A stretch of DNA of 64,000 nucleotides from Pholis gunnellus (taxonomy: Eukaryota > Chordata > Actinopteri > Perciformes > Pholidae), in NCBI GenBank assembly GCA_910591455.2, contig OU342814.1, positions 22,087,768 through 22,151,767 of the forward strand. The letters run 5' to 3'. The notes under the pieces were generated by a model, which saw nothing but the letters and a program-made list of their open reading frames with translations, had not been told where the DNA came from and searched no databases. Below are positions 23,135 through 35,324 of the stretch, in pieces. Within the stretch, counting starts at the first letter, position 1; each line of letters begins with the position of its first letter. A program made the position numbers and the translations under genes.

Positions 23135-23720
23135 CTTCTTGGGAATGACCATAAAACAGAATACAATGACGTATCACAGATAAGTTTCAAATGAGTCAGC
23201 GTGACTCAGTTTAGGGAGGAAAGCACTGAGCTCTCACCAGCAGAATGCTGTTTGGCTTCAGTGTGATTAAAGTACTTTTGTTGCCTAAACACAACCAAGG
23301 AGTTTTGTTTTAGTCTGTTTCGTTTAAATGTTTTTCTTCAAACTGTTTAAGACACGTGAATAAACACGTTTCCCTCGTAAAGCGGGCTGAACACTGCCAC
23401 AGATAAGGCCGATATATTTCCTAAATGATGAACTTAAGACGACGACTTTGGCAAGAAAACTAAACAAACATCTGAATAACTGGATTCAAGCTGACAGCAC
23501 ATTGGCTGCTCTGCCCAGTCAGGTCTGTGAAAGTCGGGCGGATTAGAGACCAGCTGGGGCTCAGCAAACCAAACACTCGTCCCTCGGACTCACACCGCCG
23601 TACACGAGTTCCCAAACAGCCCGCCCTCCTCGATTCTGTGGTTCCTCACTTGATGTTCTTTCCTCCTCCTTCACCCGGCGTCGCTAACAACGACCACGAC
23701 TCTCCGAACACACTCTGCTC
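23135..23720. other. upstream flank, no gene seen
   Basis: Single-copy DNA. Near 23275-23300, TTTTGTTGCCTAAACACAACCAAGG resembles (in reverse) the start of interspersed repeat R3, but only over about 25 bases, so it is not called as a copy. Confidence 0.5.
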
Positions 23721-24190
23721 CAAATTAAAATACCAAAGGGGGGCTTATTGAGCAATACTCTCCTAATGGTTTCATCCACCGATGGTTTTTTATCTCCGCA
23801 CACACAAAAACACGCACGCGGCCTCTCGGCTCTCCTCTCTTCTTACGTAAGCTGGCAGAAAATCTCCTAAATCCCTTTCTTTCTGCCGTTGTTGTGTTGC
23901 GTCTCGGCTGGCGCTCCCCTCTCGAGGAGCATCTGAGACCGGGGGGCAATTAGAACCTGAGCGGGGCCTTTGGGCATCAGACCATTTAGCATAGAGGCTA
24001 ATAAGGCCGGCTATCGAGAGAGAGAAGAAACACAGAGCTGCTGGCACTGCGGCGAGGGTTTCGGTATTGACGGCGATTTGACGGCGCTGAATCGTGTCAA
24101 AGAGCTTCAAGATGTTTCGATTCTCCGGTGAGAGCTCCAGTCTGGACGGTTTTATCTCAAAGGGACTCGCAGCACTCACCTGCTCCTGTG
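23720..24190. promoter_or_regulatory. candidate upstream regulatory block
   Basis: About 470 bp of repeat-free sequence of balanced composition. It includes CTCCTAATGG near 23761, GGGCAATTAGAACC near 23944, CATTTAGCATAG near 23981 and GGCTAATAAGGCC near 23996. It is longer and more complex than most of the flank. Open frames on the minus strand (74 and 129 codons) lack domains. Confidence 0.33.
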
Positions 24191-24599
24191 ATCCATTTTT
24201 AAAAAGTGAATCCTTTGAAGGCTAATTGGTTCTTCATGTACAGAACCAGCTAAATAAATACATGAGAAAGAAACTTTAATATAAAATCTATAAAGAGAAA
24301 AATGTATTTAGATGTAGACTCAAACATGTAAAAGTGGAAACAAAAGCTGGAAATCTGACTTTCAAACTCTAAAGACGAAAACTAAAATGTGCATTTTTAC
24401 AACCAAAACATCTTCACTGAATGTTTAAGGTAAATGATGAGTTTCCCTTTTTATGACACTTTGACAGATGTGTAAATACACAGATGTGTCAGATGAGCAG
24501 AGAGACATGAGAGGAGTGAGACCCAGAGACAATGAGAGGAGAGGGAGGCAGAGGGAGGGAACGAGGGAACAAGGCGGGAAGAAAAAGCACAAAAAGAGA

Positions 24600-24745
24600 G
24601 AAAGAAGGAGCAATGGAAGGTTGCTGCTAATTCTTCCATATCTAAGCCTCTTTGCAGAAACTCCCTTTGTCTTCCAAGTCCCAGTCATTAGAGCCTAATC
24701 CTATCAACCAGGGGCTAATCTGAGGGCAGAGGGTTCAGCCCCCCC
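24600..24745. promoter_or_regulatory. candidate upstream regulatory block
   Basis: A short complex block before a poly-C and (CA)n region, with repeated CTAAT cores: GCTGCTAATTC near 24622, GAGCCTAATCC near 24691 and GGGGCTAATCTG near 24711. The GGGGCTAATCTGA string recurs at about 42111 in another candidate block. Confidence 0.32.
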
Positions 24746-24759
24746 CAGCTCCACAGGCC

Positions 24760-24815
24760 AACACACACACACACACCAACACACACACATATACACACAC
24801 ACTCACACACACACA

Positions 24816-24874
<59 letters not shown>
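24760..24874. repeat. (CA)n microsatellite, interrupted
   Basis: A long (CA)n array with CT, AT and CAA interruptions in its left half, pure on the right. Confidence 0.96.
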
Positions 24875-24877
<3 letters not shown>

Positions 24878-25001
24878 AAAGACAACATTTACAAATTCAT
24901 GCACCTGCACATGTGCACAGATGTTTGAACACACATGTGCACGCACTTGCTATTGAAAAAATAACGAGAAGTTTATCAAACTAATTTAATTTGAACTATT
25001 A

Positions 25002-25004
<3 letters not shown>

Positions 25005-25051
<47 letters not shown>
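25005..25051. repeat. (AT)n microsatellite
   Basis: About 23 AT units. A (GT)n run (25156-25194) and a C18 run (about 25231-25248) follow within 200 bp. Confidence 0.95.
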
Positions 25052-25054
<3 letters not shown>

Positions 25055-25151
25055 ATATATATAAATACAATCAATAATTTACCTCCAAAAAGTACACTTC
25101 CAAACTTTTTAAGGCTGTGTGATGATCTGCTTTATGCCTGGTGGATCAGAG

Positions 25152-25195
<44 letters not shown>

Positions 25196-25244
25196 TGGGA
25201 GGCATCAGTTTCCCACACATTCCTGCAGAGCCCCCCCCCCCCCC

Positions 25245-25440
25245 CCCCTTGCCACCATCATTCTCCTCTTTATTTCAGCGCTGACTATGCCCAAGATTAG
25301 TTATTGATCAGCGAGGATATAAATTATTCTAAAGTGAAAGCCCAACAACACGGTCATTATAGATCGACTATTGATCGGCTCAGATACGTCATTCCAGTTC
25401 CACCGGCCGGAGAAATGCTCAAATAATGAGATGAGGGTTG
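25245..25440. promoter_or_regulatory. candidate upstream regulatory block with paired ONECUT-like sites
   Basis: A single-copy block with two TATTGATC matches (25302-25309 and 25369-25376, 67 bp apart), the ONECUT/HNF6 core, plus AGATTAGTTATTG near 25295. It lies just right of a poly-C tract. Motif-based inference. Confidence 0.32.
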
Positions 25441-26890
25441 GGTTGTTGTTTTTACGACGTGGGTACACTCTGCTTGACCTCTCTGGAGGAGATAGATGGA
25501 CGATGGCAGCATGGTGTCCCAATGTGGAGCCATTTGGTGGAGTTTGGCCACAATGACCCGGTGGATTAAGACGGAGACAGATCTCTGATGGAGATGAATA
25601 ACAAACGACGAGAGGACGCATGACGTCACTTCTGGGTTCCAAGTGAAGAATGAAATATGAAGAGTTTGTCTCGCAAAATCAATGAAAATAATGTGATCAA
25701 TCTCGTCTTCGGTTGACAAACAGAAGCGTAAAAGAATTACTTTACCTCGTTACTTTATAAACGCTATCAGGTGATGAGTTTCAGGCGTGTTTAAAATGTG
25801 CTCGTCCGTCTATTTTAATTATTGTTGCTTTTGATCAAACTCAACCTAAGATTTAAAAGCAATGCTTTCACATTTGGTGGCAACTAATAACAGTAGCGTC
25901 ATAAAATAGTGAACATGTGCATCATTCACGTATTGACACCGGTTGAAATATCGAGCAAGAAATCACTAAAAGTGCAGCGAAAACCTGTCAGCGTTGAGAT
26001 GCTCGTCCTCGTCTCGTTCACCACTTCAATCAGCGATATGTGTATGTGTATAAACCAGAGACAGTCGATGGTATAAACAATAACTTTGTTGCCGTATTTC
26101 ATGCTGATATGACTTATTGTTATTTTGAGGGTTGATGGAGCTGCTACAATGTTAGCTTAGCCTAGCACCAATCAATCCGAGCTCCATTCAGAAAACAAGC
26201 ATTTTAAAACTAACAAAGCATGAAATCAGACTATGTGGTTATTTTGACATCCTATTTATCTGTTTATTGCAGTTAAATCACAGCAAAATGGTTTATTTTG
26301 GGTTCATGCAGCTGTAGTAAACTAGCAGACGCGGTGGCTCGCTTGATACGGTGAACAAACACGGTGAGCGCCTCCGGATGACGTTATGAACCCAGACACG
26401 ATTACACGATGTTATTCCAGCCATGACTGATGGGAAGTTGTTGGTATCTACACGGAGGTAAGCTCCTCCTCCTCCTCCTCCTCTTTTCTGGAACATCTAG
26501 CGAGTGACGCACATCAACACAAAATGATTCCAAACTGGAAGATGGTCCGACGTGTTCGGGTCGGACATTTTGTGGATCCGTCCGTCCACCCTGACCTCGT
26601 CACTTGAATCATATTTATTCTGTAAACATATCCGGTTCCGGGGCACTTGCTAAACCGAACGATGCTGTTTTTGTGTTTTCTCGTTACGTCGGCGAGCCGC
26701 CTCTTCCCTCCCTGTTGCTTCGAGGTTCAATCACCGTTTTGTTTTGTTCGTTGATTTGTGTGCAGCTGTGAGCCGGCAGAGACGTTAATGTATTAATGTA
26801 TTTTTATATATATTCCATGGAGGTGTCAGAGAGTTTAGCAAAGTGTAAAATACTTAAAGCATCAGGGCAACACAATCCCCTGCTGGTCAC
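25441..26890. other. upstream flank, no gene seen
   Basis: Single-copy, mixed composition. A CCT-triplet run lies near 26466-26483. Open frames up to 120 codons (25357-25719, minus) have no domains. Confidence 0.6.
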
Positions 26891-27110
26891 AGTATAAATC
26901 ACCATATATTCTTATTGGCCTAAGCCCTTGTTATGAGTAAATACATCCACAGGCGAAGGAGGCTAGGCAAGGTTCACAGGAGACTCATCCAGCAATGGCG
27001 GAGGGAAAGTCACTGTGTGTGTGTGTGTGTGTGTGTAGACCACATAGCGCTTAGGGAGGCTAAGGAGAGGATAAGGAGATCAGCAGAGGGGGAATATCAC
27101 GCCTCTTAAG
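26890..27110. promoter_or_regulatory. candidate upstream regulatory block
   Basis: Complex sequence on both sides of a short (GT)n run (27016-27036). Left part: TTATTGGCCTAAGCCC near 26911 and TTATGAGTAAATACATCC near 26930. Right part: GACCACATAGCGCTTAGG near 27038. Possible enhancer. Confidence 0.28.
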
Positions 27111-27219
27111 CATGTATACACTTTCTAACTTTTACTTTTTCACCCAAAACCTAAATAAATCCCCGCTCATCTAAGCATGATAGACTACCCCCCCAAATAA
27201 TCCCCCCCCCCCTTTATTT

Positions 27220-27960
27220 ACAGACGTTTTGGGCCACAATAAACCCCGGCCTGGCAAATCAAAGAAGAATAAAAACCCGAATATATTTAAGGACGGCGTG
27301 TTGTATCCGATCAGCGATGTGTCCTGCTCACTGTGTTGGAAAAAACAAAACCACAAGACATCAAGCCTCCCATCCCAGGGCCCAAAATTATTTATTGCTT
27401 TTCAGTTCCTTGTCTATTTAATGGATGAATTGGGTAAACGGACAGGGGAGGAGGGGGAGGGAAGAGGGGAGGGATGGTGGAGAGAGAGAGAGAGAGAGAG
27501 AGAAAAACAGTTTCATATTTCTGTAAGCCTCAAACTTTTGGCAAACAGAAGAAAAGAGAACTTGGCCCTAATTCCATCTCACGCTGGCGTTTGTGCATTC
27601 TAAGTTCTCGGGGGCTGCTCTGGCGGAGGGCCTGAGCCCGTAAATTGGATATTAGGGGGCGATATAAAGGAGCCTGTGTGTGCTCCCGTCCCGGGGAATT
27701 ATTGCCTCCAATATCCCCGCGTATATGCGTCTGGGGCTTCCGAAAGCCCGGCCAGATAGATCCTCATCTCATAAGGGGGCCAAGACTATATCCATCGCTC
27801 CTTAACTTTTATGAAGCTCCCAAGCTCTACAATGGGATTTGCCAGGGTGCCTTTTCCCCTTATCCAAGCAGGGGGGGGGGGGGTGACCATGCAGATATAG
27901 CTGCATTCTTCGGGCTCCAAAGCTCCGACTTCCTATTTGAATACAAGCATTCCAAATTGT
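27220..27960. promoter_or_regulatory. candidate upstream regulatory region, long complex block
   Basis: One of the longest repeat-poor stretches upstream, interrupted only by a GA-run (27480-27502) and a G12 tract near 27871-27882. Distinctive strings include GTAAATTGGATATTAGGGGG near 27641, GGGAATTATTGCC near 27695, TCCTTAACTTTTATGAAGC near 27800 and TACAATGGGATTTGCC near 27829. Partial open frames on the plus strand (124 and 105 codons) have no recognised domain, so a coding explanation is not favoured. Confidence 0.35.
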
Positions 27961-28139
27961 AAAAGTGGCATTCTTCTTCTTTCTCTGTGAAGCCGGCTCC
28001 GTGGCCAGATTTTCTCCCCCGGTTTAAGAAATGCTTTTTTTTTTATCACTCTTTTCTTCCCGACTCTCACTCTCTTCTCTGCCAACATTTATCACTTTTC
28101 TTTTTTGTTGTAGAGTTGCTTCAATATCAGTGACAGAAG

Positions 28140-28710
28140 TTCCTCTGATTACAGCCTCACATGATGGATCGGTAATCGATCAAGCGCTACAGAGGAGAGC
28201 TAGTTAGCGTTAGCTGTTAGCAGCCGGTGGGCAGCACACGGTCCTGCTTGGCTAAATAACGACGCTAACAGCTGATGCTAACCGGAGGTTGCATGGAGTC
28301 ATATTATGATGCATTCAAGCTCCATTATGTAAAAAATGAGTATAAGGCGAAGGTAAATATATATTATCATGATGTGTTCAAATGTAATCTTGTAAAATGT
28401 AGTTTTTGGCGTGAAGCTGTTTAAAGATGTTTTCAGCAGCAATATAAAATATGTTACCTTCCTAACACTAACTCTGAGCAGCTTTTATAATTCATCTATA
28501 AAAACTACGAATGCAAACATTTCTTTTTTTAATTAAAGCAAATATTTAAATAAAAACAAAATATTTTATTTCCTAATCATTTGAATTGTGTGTTTGTACG
28601 CTAATAACTACAAGAAGATGATAACAAATAAAAGGATAACATTTAGAAGGTTTGACGGTTTGCATTGACTTTTAACGTACAACGGATCGGAATCGGCCGA
28701 TAGTTCAGGT
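28140..28710 (+). repeat. interspersed repeat R2, copy 1
   Basis: The sequence matches, with divergence, the reverse complement of about 57380-58190. Shared landmarks: CAGAGGAGAGCTAG near 28189, TATCATGATGTGTTCA near 28365, AAATGTAGTTTTTGG near 28396, CTTTTATAATTCATCT near 28483 and TTTATTTCCTAATCATTTG near 28565. Its left end is shorter than in copy 2. It probably derives from a non-autonomous transposon: copy 2 carries GATCGG/ATCGGC motifs at both ends, and GGATCGGAATCGGCC near 28684 is similar. No coding capacity. Confidence 0.6.
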
Positions 28711-28762
28711 ATTTGTACTGCTATCGTTTATTCTTGCATCTTTCTCCCGTTGTTTACTCTCC

Positions 28763-28843
28763 CCCTCTCTCTCCCTCTCTCTCTCTCTCTCTCCCTCTCT
28801 CTCTCTCTCCCTCTCTCTCTCTCTCCCTCTCTCCCTCTCTCTC
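28763..28843. repeat. (CT)n/(CCCT)n microsatellite
   Basis: About 80 bases of CT repeats with periodic CCCT interruptions, followed by C-rich sequence. Confidence 0.96.
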
Positions 28844-28889
28844 CATGCCCTCGTGCTCCCCCCCCTCCCCCCTCCTCCCTTGGGTAATC

Positions 28890-29040
28890 CTAAGAAGGGG
28901 CAACACCATCAGAGGGTGTGAAATTAAATACATTACAGCACCGCGGATTAAAGTGTTTCATAGGCAGTTGCTCATCCACATCAAACTTTAGCTTTTTAAA
29001 GCCTAACATTTGATCTAGGTTAGAAACCGAGGCCAGAGGA
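28890..29040. promoter_or_regulatory. candidate upstream regulatory block
   Basis: A complex block between the CT repeat and a poly-G tract (about 29042-29067). It contains GTGTGAAATTAAATACATTAC near 28915 (AAATTAAAT and CATTAC cores), GCGGATTAAAGTG near 28943 and CTTTTTAAAGCC near 28992. Motif-based. Confidence 0.3.
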
Positions 29041-29067
29041 AGGGGGGCGGGGGGGGGGGGGGGGGGG

Positions 29068-29310
29068 TCGGGACACTTGTGGGCCCCAGAGAGCAGAGAG
29101 CCACTGGAGGAAGAGGAGGGTGTGAGTAGAGGCAGGAAGACAGAAAGTAGATGCTGGCTCACAGCTTCTTCTGTTGCAGGAAGAAATAAAAACGTGTCAA
29201 AATGAAGGCGGCGGCAGTAAGAAGAGGAGCTGGACTCAGGATTTACAGCAGTTACTGGAAGTGCCAGCGAGCAGGAAAATAAAGCAGTTGTGTGTTCTGT
29301 TTCACTAGGA

Positions 29311-29341
<31 letters not shown>

Positions 29342-30190
29342 GATAGCGTAATCTGGGAATTAAAGTGCCGGCACACAGGGCTGTGTGTAAAAGTAATAAA
29401 TGTTAATGTGCCGTTTCCCAGTTAATGAGAATTACTCACATCGTCCATCACATCATCACAGTCTGGGCCACACATGGCTGCCGGCTCACAGCGGGCCGCG
29501 AGGTGCAGGTCTGTAGTCCGAGTTGGTGTCCTTGTGTACTTTTGACTGCATGGAAGCAAAGTCGCTGCCCAAGTGCCCTCGTGCAAGGCCCCACAACAGT
29601 GGAGCAGCTCGGTGGCCATTCGTAGAGGGTAGCAAAGTAATAGAGTAGCTCATACGTGTGAATGTGTGAAGACCACAAACACATCGTGACGTTTTCTAAC
29701 GAGGAGAGAGGAGGTGGAATGAGGACGAGTGTGTTTCTGTTTTACTCCACATACACACTGATGTATAAAGAAGAACTTGTGGTTATTATTGTAACCTCTG
29801 ATGTGTCCGTTTGTTTGTTTTCTCAAAAATATTTATATATCATACATATATTTTAAATTACATTTTCAGAACAGCTGGCTCACAGTTTAAATGTGTTGAG
29901 CATATTAAGACACATTCTCATGAACATTCTGATTAGGCTCCCGGCTATTCAGCGAATACATCAAATAGTAATTTGATTTATTTCATTGTTTAAGTAGTTG
30001 GTAAAAGTGTCTGGTTCACAAATATGAGGTTTTGTGGATTTTCTCTGTTATAATCTCGTTGTAAATTAAGTGTCTTTAATTTTGGGGATTGTTGGTTGCA
30101 CGAAACAAGCAATTTAACAAACCAGAAGGTGTGTAAATAGACATTTCCACGAGTCATTAATTAGTATTTTAGGTCATTTAATAACACGTT
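29068..30190. other. upstream flank, no gene seen
   Basis: Contains an (AT)n run at about 29311-29338. The stretch 29430-29650 is GC-richer, single-copy and open on both strands for 61-78 codons, without domains. The rest is A/T-rich. Confidence 0.55.
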
Positions 30191-30194
30191 GTTA

Positions 30195-30425
30195 CCGTGA
30201 AACGGTCAAAGTTATGTTTAGTTAGAGTTAGGTTCAGGAAAAACATCATGGCTGGAAATAAAATAACACATGAACTAAGTAAAACACGTACGGAAACAAC
30301 GTAACAGGGAAACAGGTGAGAGAGGCCAGTAACCTAGAAACAACAACACTTTGGGACACCGGGCTTTGAACAGATGTCTTCTGGTTGTAAGTCCTGTTTT
30401 TGTTGACTCATCCACCCAACGGCGT
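30195..30425 (+). repeat. interspersed repeat R3, copy 1
   Basis: Begins with GTTAGGTTCAGGAAAAACATC (split: GTTAGGTTCAGG, AAAAACATC) and ends with AAGTCCTGTTTTTGTTGACT and CATCCACCC. A diverged relative lies at 48715-48910, sharing the GTTAGGTTTAGGAAAAGATC start, a GGGAACGAAC/GGTCTCCTGGGT middle and a TTTGTTGG end. This type of sequence is common in fish genomes in my experience, but I cannot name the family. Confidence 0.4.
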
Positions 30426-31679
30426 TCTTATTGCACACAAAATAACCTACAAATCGTTGCGTTGTACATATGGTGAGAGCGCCGGCGGGTGCTCAGAGCA
30501 CCCCCGGGTGCTCCGGGTACCGGACCAGATGGGCGACGAGAAGCCGTCTCCGGCGATGAGGTCAGATGTGAAGGGAAGCCGGTCCAGCTGGGATCGGTCC
30601 TTATTCCTCTCCCATTCTAATGAGTCTCCCGGGACGCCGGCTCTCACTTAATCCACTCATCTATTTTGACTTCCTGCGCTTGAGAACAGTAACCTCAGAA
30701 CTCCGGTAAAGGTCATGTTCTGTCAGCTCTGCTCAATGACATCTATTGATGGGGCTCCCACGGACAAAACCCAGAGTTTGGGTTACACGGCGTCAAAGAA
30801 TCGGACAAGGAAAGAGATATTCCACGGAGACGAGACTTCAACATCAAAAGGCATCACAAAAAAAGTCTGTCATGATATAAGAATTAGAGGGAGCGATAAG
30901 TTGAGGAGGAACAAGTGGAGCGTTGGGATTATATTTCTGTAACCTTTTCTATTTATCCGGGTTCGTCCAACTGAGCGCAGGAATCTTTTCCCCGAGACGC
31001 AGACGTGGCACAGAAACCAACGGCAGCTGTCTGTAAGACTTAACACAACAACTACTTAAAGATCCAACAGACACAACACACACATCTGTTGCTGTCTAGA
31101 CAAAGCAACGTATGAAGGAAGCCTGAGAGCAGGACGAGGAACTCTGAGAACAGAAATAACTACAGTTTGTTATTATAGAAGGTGCTGAAACACCAGAAAC
31201 AGCATCAAAGGCTTCATTCAAGTTGACATAAAAGTTCATTTTGTGTCAGATAACTGAGGTTAATGAAGGAGTCTTCTTAGCAGAGATTAGCTGACGATGT
31301 TCAGAGTGATATAAACGCGGCCCTCGTTGGATTGACTGGGGGCCACAGTCCATCAGCGCGGTGGGGGTTTTGGGGGCTCTCCGGCAAAAACAACGCCGGG
31401 TCGTCCGGCGAGTGCCGCTTAGTCGGCCGATCACACACACACACGCGAGAGGAACATTCCTGGTGGATTACTTTGTAACATGAACGCTGTATTCTCACCG
31501 TCGCTGCTATGATCACTTTACAAAATCCAGTCGGTGAGGACTGTGAACAGTTGCGCCGTGTTTTTGGCATCCGAGAAGCCTTTAAATGAGATAAGATATA
31601 CCGTTAATGTCCCTGCAGGGAAGGTTGCTGCAGCTTCACAGAAGATAAAATCATGTACAGCACATGCATGTAACTGTTT

Positions 31680-31680
<1 letters not shown>
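30426..31680. other. upstream flank, no gene seen
   Basis: The part 30470-30660 is GC-rich with a short GC-rich inverted repeat (GGGTGCTCAGAGCACCC near 30486). The rest is ordinary single-copy DNA. No gene. Confidence 0.55.

Positions 31681-31771
<91 letters not shown>
31681..31771. repeat. (CA)n microsatellite, about 45 units
   Basis: The longest uninterrupted CA array in the window. Frames over it on both strands are artefacts. Confidence 0.97.
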
Positions 31772-31773
<2 letters not shown>

Positions 31774-31930
31774 CAATATGTGATTTCAACTGTGCACGTG
31801 AGGGCAAAGACTTTCAACATGGCTCCTCCATCTGAGCGTGTCGTCAATATGAACCCAGAGGTGCTGAGCTAAGAGAAGACCTGGTCCATGGATTCATTGT
31901 GAACTATCGCGGTGAAATAATTTCCCCTTA

Positions 31931-32231
31931 TCTCAATCTCTAGTTTCAAGTCTTCTTCAATACAGCATGATGTTCATTTAGTAAACGATGGTCCATTTAG
32001 AGTCACACAGACCATAAAGCAGGGGATGCTTTAGGGGCGGGGCTTACTGTGATTGACAGGTCTCTACCAGAGACGTATACGGCGTCTCTACGTCACTCCT
32101 CCTCAGTCCAGATATGGTCACTTCCTGTTCACTGGTTGCGAAAAAACAACAACATGGCGACGGCCGTAATCCAAGATGGCTTCAAAACGTCCACAAACCA
32201 ATGGGTGACGTCCACATATACGGTCTATGGT
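31931..32231 (+). repeat. interspersed repeat R1, copy A (left-truncated)
   Basis: Closely matches the right two thirds of R1 copy C (55500-56030), from TCTCAATCTCTAGTTTCAAG through CAGCATGATGTTCATTTAGT, AAGCAGGGGATGCTTTAGGG, GGCGTCTCTACGTCACTCCT to the CCAATGGGTGACGTCC end. It carries TGATTGACAG at 32050-32059 and AACATGGCGACGG/CCAAGATGGC YY1-like strings near 32151-32180. The left third, with the CTCF-like motif, is absent. Confidence 0.85.
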
Positions 32232-33120
32232 TCTCTGTGATGGCACGTTTTTGTACCTACTTTATATCCCCGACCTTTGAAGGCGGTTAACCGTGTTACA
32301 CTTTTACAAACACCATCACATAAATCCACACTACGCCCACATTCTTTCAGGTATGTTCCTTTTTTTCCAGTCTTATGTATTTAGCAATTATTACAGCAGG
32401 CTTTGTGCCAACGATGGCGCCACAGACTTGATTGACAGATCTGTTTAACCGCAAATCCTCCATCAATGTTCGAGTCATCTCCAGATTGTTGCGTGTTGTT
32501 GATTGTGCTACAGGGAAGAGAATCATCTCAAGGTTTTTTTGAATTATTGATCGATTTTCTCCCTGTATCGGGTTTATAATGATGGAAAGAAAATCCTTCG
32601 TGTGATCTCCGATCTTTCACCGGTTGGAGTAAACATGCAGTAAAAATGGAAGCAATCCGACAATATCTGCGACTTATCTGAGCATGAACGACCGAATTGA
32701 CAGACGCTCAGTTCCCCGATGAAGCTAACCTGACAAACGTCTTTACGTCTCCGCCTCCCCGATGAAAGCCGGCCGGGCCTTTTGTGACTGAAACATCTAG
32801 GTTGATGCTCCCGTCATCCTGCATCCGCTGTACGCTACAAGCTTTTCGCCGGCGACGAGTCAATCATCCTCAACCTTCCTGACGCGGCGCACGAGCGGCG
32901 CTGAAAGAGACACCGCCACGCGCTAACCAGCCGGCACGCCGGCACACTCACTGACAATGACACCGAGGGAGAAAAACAGATTAATAAAGAGAGAAAGGGG
33001 GAGTAAAATAAAGATAAACACAAACAGAAAAGGAGAGCAGGAGGGGGTTAGAGGGGAGGGGGGGTTAAGAACGCTGGCTGGCTGTGTCTCTTTGGTGAAA
33101 TCTAAATGAGAGTGTATAAT
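32232..33120. other. upstream flank, no gene seen
   Basis: Single-copy DNA. It contains another TGATTGACAG at 32429-32438, after ACGATGGCGCC, possibly a very diverged R1 remnant, and a third TATTGATC at 32545-32552. No gene. Confidence 0.5.
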
Positions 33121-33335
33121 ATGGGCCCTTCATAGGATTGATCCAGAACCCCCCCCCCCCCCCCCCCCTCTCTCTCTCTCTTCACTGGGCTTTTCTTCCT
33201 GCTCAAATTGAGGGATTACCCCAGGAGGAAGTGCTTTGATTAGGCACAATAGGCATCTATCCTCTGTTGATTTGTGGGATTGAGGAGGCAAATCCCCGAC
33301 AAAAAGCTGATACAGAGAGCGAGGGCCGATGGATG
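33120..33335. promoter_or_regulatory. candidate upstream regulatory block
   Basis: Complex sequence interrupted by a C18(CT)n tract (33150-33181) and closed by a G22 tract (33339-33360). Strings of note: TTCATAGGATTGATCC near 33129, CTCAAATTGAGGGATTACC near 33202 and TTTGATTAGGCACAATAGG near 33235. Possible enhancer. Confidence 0.3.
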
Positions 33336-33360
33336 AGGGGGGGGGGGGGGGGGGGGGGGG

Positions 33361-34517
33361 TAGTTTCATAGAGGAAAAGAAAATTTGGCAAACGGTGAAA
33401 GAGGATGAATCAAGGTTGGGTCGGAGGTCACATGAAGAGGAGACAGTGAAAATAAATCAAATAGAGATTTAACCGGCGAACGTTTTACAGTAGTTCTATG
33501 TAAATCAAGAAACAACGAAAAGGGGTCACGAGGAACATCAAGGTACGTCGACTGAGTCCAAAAATCACATTCTACGTTCCTGCCGGAGACAACTGCTCAC
33601 TTGTGTCTCCGTCGATGACTTCTACAGATGTCAAACCACCAGAGAGCACATCGAAGTCTCTTCATTGACAAAAAAAACACAAACTCAGATAAACACTTTT
33701 GAACTTATTTCCTCATCTTCCCTTCAACACAAGCAGCAAGTAAAACAAATTAAAAAGCTAATTGTTTCTTTTTTTTCCCAGAGTAAAGTCTGAGGGTGTG
33801 AACAGGTTTATGTTTCCCCGAGGGCCACGGGGGCCACTCCAGAGCTGCAGATGTGTTTGTTGATGTAAACAAGAGGATCTCTCGTCCTTCCATTGAAAGT
33901 CTTCTCTCTCTTTTCACCCCCCCCCCCCCCCCCCTCCTCTCTGCTTACTGTTGCAAGAGACCACGGACGAGCCCCCTGTTATCCCAAATGAATCCCGAGC
34001 GCCTCTGAACCGCTGCTGTTATCCAGATTCCGTGGGGACCCGGAGCGACGAGGCACGGACGAACGTAGGCTGGGTGGGGAGTGTTGGGCGGGGGGGGGGG
34101 GGGGGGGTTGTCGGATTTACACGTATATACGATTTCAGGGGTTTAAAGCTAAGTGCCCCCCGCCCCCCAAGGTCAGAGCCCCGGCAGAAAAGGGGGCTCG
34201 AGCTGCCAGAGTGACGCCTTAAAAAGGTGCAGCCGAGGCCACACGCAGCACCCGGTGAAGGGGGCATCGACCAAGTGGGCGCGCTGTACCTGTCAGAGGC
34301 TAGAAGAGCTGAAGGGGGGCAAAACTTCAAAGGAGGGGGGGGGGGTTCTCATTTAAATTCTTCAGTCCGGTCTCTGGGATCTGGTTTAATGAGCTGAGAA
34401 GCAGGGGTAGACAGCTGACTCCTGGATGTGTGTGCGTGACACACGTTAGAGCGAGTTTTCCCACCACTAAGTCCCTGTGTGCACGTATGCACTGCCAGAC
34501 TACTGTGGCCATGCACT

Positions 34518-34554
<37 letters not shown>

Positions 34555-35320
34555 TTCTCTTTTCTCTGAAGCCTCTCCAGCACTGGAGACTCTGCACACA
34601 CACACACACACACACACACTGTAAAGGTCCAGGCGTTTGCCAAACTGCAGCAGACTGGGTTTCTACTCAGAAGCTGGTCAAAGCTGGCTCCTCTAGCGGC
34701 TCCAGAGCTGTTTGGCAGCGACTGTTGGCAGCCTCGTATCTCCTTATTTTTTTATTCCTCCTCATGCCTGGGTCCGTACTCGAGCACGTTTTTTTATTTG
34801 CTCAAACAAGTGGCATCTAAAATATGGAAGCACGAGGCTGGTTTACGTTAACCCCTCCTGTGTACTCGGCCTCGGGAATCATCGCCTTGTCTCACCCCCC
34901 CGGGGGGGTTCGACGCAGCACCGGCGCTCCCGTCGTCCAACGCCTTCTCTCTTCTCCGTGTTGTTCTGTGTTTTTTTTCCACAGACGTCACCAGACGACA
35001 GGAAATGATGCTGAAAGGCCTCTTTGCTCTCTGGCAGAGGAGGCAGACCTGGAAAAATAAGTCAGAGGCAGGAGGGAAGCCTTTGGTCCTGACGGATGAA
35101 TCAAAACTTTAAAGTCTGAAGGACTTACTGCCAATTTAAACATATGTTTCGATTCTGCAGACAATTGTTTGCATTTGTTGTAATGAAAAGGCTTCATATG
35201 TTCATAATCCTGAATGAAACAGTGCAATAATCTGTGTGGATGCTTTGGTGTGGAGCCTTGTTAGTGAGTGTGACAGAGAGGTCCAGCTTCTGGCAAACAG
35301 AGCCGAATATGACACTCGTG
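33361..35320. other. upstream flank, no gene seen
   Basis: Contains poly-C (33917-33934), poly-G (34090-34108) and two (CA)n runs (about 34519-34552 and 34596-34618). The rest is single-copy; minus- and plus-strand frames of 70-113 codons lack domains. Confidence 0.55.
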
Positions 35321-35324
35321 TTAA

